Shown piece by piece: positions 59,484 through 64,000 of a stretch of DNA of 64,000 nt; position 1 is the first letter of the stretch; every line of letters begins with the position of its first letter. Origin of the DNA: Chroococcopsis sp964623815 (GTDB lineage Bacteria > Cyanobacteriota > Cyanobacteriia > Cyanobacteriales > Microcystaceae). The DNA lies in assembly GCA_964623815.1 (NCBI GenBank), contig CAZUVR010000007.1, forward strand, positions 45,511 to 109,510. Reading direction: 5' to 3'. The position numbers and the translations under genes were made by a program. Below the pieces are notes generated by a model that saw only the letters and a list, made by a program, of their open reading frames with translations, had not been told where the DNA came from and made no database searches.

Positions 59484-61175
59484 ATGAATTATTCCCTGAA
59501 CCGTCTCGCCTCTAAAATCGCTCTGTGCTCAATAGGGTTTGTATCCGTAGGGTTAACTTCCCTTCCTTTAAAAGCGGCCGAGAAGATTAAGTTCGTTTAT
59601 ACTCCTCTGGTAATTTCCCTGCCAGTGAGTTCTCTAGAGAAATTCGCCGAAGACGGCACTGTTGATAAATATCTACGAGACTATCTGGGGAGGGCTACCC
59701 CGGTGGAAAAAGAGAAGTTTCGTGAAGCTTTGTTAAAAAAGGTTGACGTTAATCCTATTTTCGTATCCAGATTTTTTAACACGGCGATGGGGTCGGATAT
59801 GCTCTATCGCTTGGGGAAGGGGATAACTATTGAGGGGGGAATTAACGGCAAATACGCGCTGAGAGGGGCCATAATCAGCGCGGCCTTAGATAAGGACGGG
59901 TTAACACTGTTGAACGTGCTGAAGAAATTTCCCACTAACATCCAAATACAAGGGCCGCTAATTTTAGGATTGGTCAGAGAGATTGATATTTTGGTAGCCG
60001 GTTCGGAACTATTTACCCAAAAGATGCGGGATTGGACAGCAGCGGAGGCGAAAGCGGTTCAGAACCCTGTTAATTACGCGAACTTACCCGATATTCGTAA
60101 GAAAGGAAATTACGAGTTCAAGAAAGAAGTTTGGCAATTGACGGACAGCAGTAGAAATCGCAGCCTCTACGCCGATGTTTACATACCCCAATCTCCGCGC
60201 CCAGGTAAAATCCCCGTTATCGTCTTCTCTCACGGGTTAGCTTCCCGCCCGGAAGACTTCAGCGACAGACTCGAACATCTTGCATCTTACGGCTATTTTA
60301 TTATCGCTCCCCAACACCCAGGCAGCGATCTCCTCTACATGGAAGGGATGTTACAGGGTTATCATCGTAATATTTTCGACGTTGACGAATTCTTTAATAG
60401 ACCAAAAGATATTAGCTTTGTTATTGATGAATTAGAGAGACGAAACCCAACTGAGTTTCAAAACCGGCTTGATCTCCAGAATGTAGGATTGGCTGGTCAT
60501 TCCTTCGGGGGTTATACCGCCATAGCCGTCGCCGGGGCGGAGATAGATTTCGAGCATCTGCGGGATAATTGCCAGATGATGTACTCGGGTCTAGATCTAT
60601 CCATACTTCTAGAATGTCGCGCCCTAGAGCTACCCCAGGCTAATTATCGTTTCCGAGATGAGCGGGTTAAAGCCGTATTCGCCGCCAATCCGGTCAATCG
60701 TAGTATATTCGGCGAGAAGGGACTGGCAAAAATTCAAATACCGATCGTTCTCGGGGCGGGAAGTTATGACCCGGCAGCGAATCCGATTTTCGAGGAGGCT
60801 GCCTCTTTCACCTGGTTGAAAACACCCGATAAATATTTAGCGATGGTAGAAGGTCAGGCTCACGTTAATTTCAACAAATTAGACGGGGGCATGAAAAAAA
60901 CTCTAGATTCTGTCCAGAATCTGGCTTTACCTAGTGAGAATCTAATCGGCAGTTATTCTGATGCTCTGCTCACCGCTTTTTTTGAGATTTATATCAATAA
61001 CAATGACAGTTTCCGCCCCTTCCTCCAATCCGCCTACGCCGAGTATCTCAGTCAGGGGGAAGAGTTCAAGCTAGATTTCATCAGCGCTGAATCTTCCGAC
61101 TCTCTGGCGGAGACACTGGAGCAGTTCAGAAGGCAACACAGTTTCAGGTGGGAGTCTAGAGGTCAAGAAAAATGA
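59484..61175 (+). CDS. secreted DUF1400-alpha/beta hydrolase
   Basis: A 563-residue exported enzyme. Signal peptide ~1-31, a DUF1400 region (~32-160, KIKFVYTPLVISLPVSSLEKF type) specific to cyanobacteria, then an alpha/beta hydrolase fold with VIVFSHGLASRPEDF (oxyanion region), APQHPGSDLLY, and the nucleophile elbow GLAGHSFGGYT near residue 333. It resembles platelet-activating-factor acetylhydrolase/dienelactone hydrolase relatives. The catalytic His is probably in EGQAHVNF. It should hydrolyse an ester in the periplasm; the substrate is unknown. The stop overlaps the SLC13 start by four bases. Confidence 0.85.
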   Translation: MNYSLNRLASKIALCSIGFVSVGLTSLPLKAAEKIKFVYTPLVISLPVSSLEKFAEDGTVDKYLRDYLGRATPVEKEKFREALLKKVDVNPIFVSRFFNTAMGSDMLYRLGKGITIEGGINGKYALRGAIISAALDKDGLTLLNVLKKFPTNIQIQGPLILGLVREIDILVAGSELFTQKMRDWTAAEAKAVQNPVNYANLPDIRKKGNYEFKKEVWQLTDSSRNRSLYADVYIPQSPRPGKIPVIVFSHGLASRPEDFSDRLEHLASYGYFIIAPQHPGSDLLYMEGMLQGYHRNIFDVDEFFNRPKDISFVIDELERRNPTEFQNRLDLQNVGLAGHSFGGYTAIAVAGAEIDFEHLRDNCQMMYSGLDLSILLECRALELPQANYRFRDERVKAVFAANPVNRSIFGEKGLAKIQIPIVLGAGSYDPAANPIFEEAASFTWLKTPDKYLAMVEGQAHVNFNKLDGGMKKTLDSVQNLALPSENLIGSYSDALLTAFFEIYINNNDSFRPFLQSAYAEYLSQGEEFKLDFISAESSDSLAETLEQFRRQHSFRWESRGQEK

Positions 61176-63007
61176 CCGAAAAAATGCTTATAGTGTTCGC
61201 CATTCTAGCCGTAGCGGTAGGATTATTCGCCTGGGGGAAACCGAGGGCTGATATAGTCGGTTTATTAATTGTATTAGGCTTGATGTGTACCGGCATCCTT
61301 ACACCTGGGGAAGCTCTCGCTGGGTTCGGCTCTCCCATAGTCATACTAGTCGCCGCCGTTTTTATCGTCGGTGAGGGTTTAGTTAATACGGGGGTGGCAC
61401 AACGCCTCGGCGATGCGGTAGTCAGAATCGGTAAGGGCAATGAAACCAAGCTGGTAAGTCTGATCATGTTACTGGCTGGGTTAATCGGTTCGGTGATGAG
61501 TTCTTCGGCACTCGCTGCCATGCTCATTCCCGTGGTCTTGCGGGTAGCCAATAAGACGGGCTTAAATCCCAAGCGTTTGTTAATGCCCCTATGTGTGGCC
61601 GTGACGATTAGCGGTATGATGACCTTGATTGCTTCTACTTCCAATATAATCATCGAGGATATTTTACGAGGCCGGAAGTTGACACCTTTAGGGTTTTTCA
61701 GTTGGGCCCCGATAGGTGTGGTAATCCTCGTCATCAGCATATTTTTTATGTTATGGATCGGGCGTGACCTATTGAGCAAAAAGCTTACCGCCGAAGAAGA
61801 CGATAGTAAAAGCCCTAATACACGAGATCTATTAACTTCATACGATCTCGAAAATCGTTGGTATCGAGTCCGGGTGTTACCAGATTCCCCATTAGTCGGC
61901 CGGGCGGTGGCTCAGGTGCGGAAAAATTTATATCTGGATTTCAGGGCGATCGTGATCGGTTTTGAAAAGCATCTTAATGGTAAACCTCTATTTCTCTCAG
62001 CGAAACCCGAGATAACTTTTGAAGAGGGAGATGTTATTTTCATGATTACTGAACCGGAATTTGTGGCGGATTTTACCGGGCGAATGAAGTGCGATTTTGC
62101 TCCTCCTTTAGACGATCGCTCCCGCCAAGAAGCTTTGCAAAATATAGGCGTAGCCGAAGTTATGTTAGCCCCCGAATCGAAGTTAATCGGTAATACTCTG
62201 GCAGAAATTATCAAAAAATCTCTTTACGGCTTGGTCGCGCTCGGTATCCGCCGCCGGGGGGAACATATCACTAAAGAGCTGGCAACGGAAACGCTCGACT
62301 TTGGCGATACTTTACTAGTAGCAGGGGATTGGAATGAGATCATGAAGCTGAGGGATGACCGGGAGAATTTCGTGTTACTGACTTTGCCGGCTGAATACGA
62401 GGAAAGATTACCGGCGAGGGCAAAAGCACCGATCGCAGTAGGTATTCTGGTGGCGATGGTGGCGATCATGGTGTTTCAAGCCTTACCTAATTCCGCCGCC
62501 GCGATGATCGCCGCCCTAGCGATGGTGGCTAGTGGTTGCGTTCGTCTCGATAGTATCTACAGAGTCATCAGTTGGACTACATTGGTTCTGATCGCCGGCA
62601 CCTTACCCCTGGCGACGGCCCTGACAAAAACCGGGGCGACAACTCTGATGGCGAATTCGCTGGTGAAGGGTTTGGGGCATTTGGGCCCGGCGGTGATGCT
62701 GGGAATAATTTTTCTGGTAACGGCGGTGGTGGGGCTGTTCATTTCTAATTCGGCAACGGCGGTATTGATCGCACCGATTGCGATCGAGGCGGCCCAGGCT
62801 TTAAAGGCTTCACCTCAAGCCTTTGCGATGACGGTGGCGATCGCCTGTTGCGCTTCCTATGTAACTCCCGTATCCTCAACGGCGAATATGCTGGTGATGG
62901 AACCGGGTAATTATGCCTTTATGGACTACGTTAAAGTCGGTCTGCCTATGCTAATACTCACCATGCTGGCTACCATCGCCCTAGTAAGTGTGTTGTATCC
63001 GTTTTAG
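61172..63007 (+). CDS. SLC13-family (DASS) permease with two RCK_C domains
   Basis: A 611-residue sodium- or proton-coupled anion permease. Two membrane halves (about 5-200 and 415-610) flank a cytoplasmic region with two TrkA_C/RCK_C-like domains (~225-300 and ~315-390: LVGRAVAQVRKNLYLDFRAI and LIGNTLAEIIKKSLYGLVAL). The anion-binding motif SNTxx is seen as ASTSNIIIEDIL and SNSATAVLIAP. Members carry sulfate, phosphate or dicarboxylates. The ATGA overlap with the hydrolase suggests that it imports the anion released by that enzyme, which is inference. Confidence 0.88.
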   Translation: MTEKMLIVFAILAVAVGLFAWGKPRADIVGLLIVLGLMCTGILTPGEALAGFGSPIVILVAAVFIVGEGLVNTGVAQRLGDAVVRIGKGNETKLVSLIMLLAGLIGSVMSSSALAAMLIPVVLRVANKTGLNPKRLLMPLCVAVTISGMMTLIASTSNIIIEDILRGRKLTPLGFFSWAPIGVVILVISIFFMLWIGRDLLSKKLTAEEDDSKSPNTRDLLTSYDLENRWYRVRVLPDSPLVGRAVAQVRKNLYLDFRAIVIGFEKHLNGKPLFLSAKPEITFEEGDVIFMITEPEFVADFTGRMKCDFAPPLDDRSRQEALQNIGVAEVMLAPESKLIGNTLAEIIKKSLYGLVALGIRRRGEHITKELATETLDFGDTLLVAGDWNEIMKLRDDRENFVLLTLPAEYEERLPARAKAPIAVGILVAMVAIMVFQALPNSAAAMIAALAMVASGCVRLDSIYRVISWTTLVLIAGTLPLATALTKTGATTLMANSLVKGLGHLGPAVMLGIIFLVTAVVGLFISNSATAVLIAPIAIEAAQALKASPQAFAMTVAIACCASYVTPVSSTANMLVMEPGNYAFMDYVKVGLPMLILTMLATIALVSVLYPF

Positions 63008-63136
63008 ATGGCACGAAACGATCGGAACCAATCGCCTCAAGTAGGTTTAACTGAAATCTTGCACCAATGTCAATAAGCCTGAAAACCCGACTCGTCATCA
63101 GCTTACACTGAACCTGCCCGTAGGCGACATAACCCG

Positions 63137-63255
63137 ACCGTGAATGAATTCACGGTCTAATAGCAGAAATAGGTTGAAACCGATTGAATTTTCAAGGTTT
63201 TTAGTCGGTTGAAAACCGACTTGAGCTATGAGGCAGTGAATTCATTCATTGCCGG
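63137..63255. repeat. cluster of three hairpins (repeat element)
   Basis: ACCGTGAATGAATTCACGGT (63137-63156) is a near-perfect palindrome. AGTCGGTT-GAA-AACCGACT (63203-63221) is a perfect 8-bp stem. GGCAGTGAATTCATTCATTG and CC (63232-63253) is a third, sharing the GAATTCAT core with the first in inverted order. The whole lies in the 325-bp gap between the SLC13 gene and the helicase remnant. It looks like a non-autonomous palindromic element; the rest of the gap holds nothing I can identify. Confidence 0.7.
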
Positions 63256-63332
63256 ACTATAATTATCTAGCCCTGCTTTTAATTAATTCCCTTCCGGGAA
63301 TACTCTAGATAGACATTGAAGGGATCGAAAAG

Positions 63333-63967
63333 GTGAAACTAGAGGAATTAAAAAGCGGTGCGGTGGTTAAGGGAATTTTACCCGGTCAGAGCGTCACGGT
63401 AATCGAGGCGAAATGGTACGGCGGCGATGTGGTGGAATTGATATCTATAAGGATAATGCCCGGCAACCCTATACAGAATTATTATTCCGCGATCGAGAGC
63501 CAGATCTACAACTCGTCACCGAGGGTAAACCCTGGGCTTTCGACGGCGACGGGGATAAATTGAGACTGGTATTAGAAGCCCACCGTATCCGCCTCGCCTA
63601 CCTATTCGATCCTCTCATGGCGGTGCATACTTCCCTCGTCCAGCCCCTACCCCACCAGATAACCGCAGTGTACGGGGAGATGTTGATCCGTCAACCCCTG
63701 CGCTTCCTCCTAGCCGATGACCCCGGCGCCGGCAAAACCATCATGGCGGGGTTACTAATCCGTGAACTGCTGATGCGAGGAGATTTACAGCGCTGTTTGA
63801 TCGTCTGCCCCGGTAGTCTGGCGGTGCAGTGGCAGGATGAACTCGATAGTAAATTTCATCTATCCTTCGATATACTTTCTAACGACAGAATCGAAACCGC
63901 TCGGGGTGGTAACGTTTTCAGTGAGATATCCCTCTTTTGTCACTCTCCGAAAAATAGTCTATACTGA
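63333..63967 (+). pseudogene. frameshifted SNF2/DEAD-like helicase gene fragment
   Basis: The first frame reads MKLEELKSGAVVKGILPGQS and on to GGDVVEL, then switches near 63440-63446, where about two extra bases stand, to the frame continuing YKDNARQPYTELLFRDREP. The second frame carries the helicase Walker A LLADDPGAGKTIMAGLL and LIVCPGSLAVQWQDEL, as in large SNF2-type helicases of phage-defence and restriction loci. It then loses similarity after NDRIETARGGNVFSEI and stops at 63967. Either the gene is dead and truncated or two sequencing errors are present; 33 bp remain to the window edge. Confidence 0.75.
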
Positions 63968-64000
63968 GAAGAGAACAGAATAGCTAGAAGCTATATATAG

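Overview
The window is a piece of cyanobacterial chromosome. The evidence is a split RNA polymerase subunit (rpoC1), the plastid-type proteins Ycf34 and Ycf55/DUF3685, IctB, an NADPH-thioredoxin reductase fused to thioredoxin (NTRC), a ferrochelatase with a chlorophyll-binding tail, and scattered GCGATCGC octamers. rpoC1 stands apart from rpoB and rpoC2, as in Synechocystis-like unicellular lineages, so a unicellular relative of that group is a reasonable guess. The DNA carries many small dispersed and tandem repeats. I see no tRNA, rRNA, CRISPR array, intact transposase or prophage.

Layout. 1-9.5 kb: the end of an M23 peptidase gene, ftsH, ycf55-like, a Uma2 nuclease, ycf34, cca, ictB and a GAF/kinase-like protein lacking its phospho-acceptor His. 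9.8-19.5 kb: icd, a WD40 protein, a glycosyltransferase, NTRC, rpoC1, and Crp-family and Rrf2-family regulators. 19.5-25.4 kb: a 1950-residue Ser/Thr kinase-ATPase-GAF-ATPase fusion.

25.4-31.9 kb is the most unusual part. It holds a fused E1-like/YcaO cyclodehydratase, a TfuA protein translationally coupled to it, a double-GNAT acetyltransferase, a second stand-alone YcaO protein and, divergent from that, a 168-residue protein whose middle resembles a nitrile-hydratase-type RiPP leader and whose tail is short, Pro-rich and Gly/Ser/Thr-containing. I read this as a ribosomal peptide biosynthetic cluster with two YcaO enzymes plus TfuA (azoline and/or thioamide chemistry). A perfect 9-bp inverted repeat lies in the shared promoter of the second YcaO gene and the putative precursor gene.

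31.9-43 kb: a methyltransferase/2-oxoacid decarboxylase pair, a CheR-CheB-histidine kinase operon, a repeat-rich intergenic region, small conserved proteins and a BlaI/M56 repressor-protease pair. 43-50.6 kb: tatC, larE, a formylglycine-enzyme-like C-lectin protein whose C terminus resembles the variable region of diversity-generating retroelements, decayed second copies of folB and larE joined head to head, a two-gene permease system and intact folB. 50.8-56.5 kb: a small zinc-ribbon protein, a likely pentameric ligand-gated ion channel, proB, a YqeG phosphatase, a methyltransferase and hemH. 56.7-63 kb: a five-gene AraC-led operon (regulator, secreted protein, outer-membrane barrel, DUF1400 hydrolase, SLC13 permease). 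The window ends in a frameshifted helicase remnant.

All family assignments come from reading motifs and remembered family features; no database search was run.
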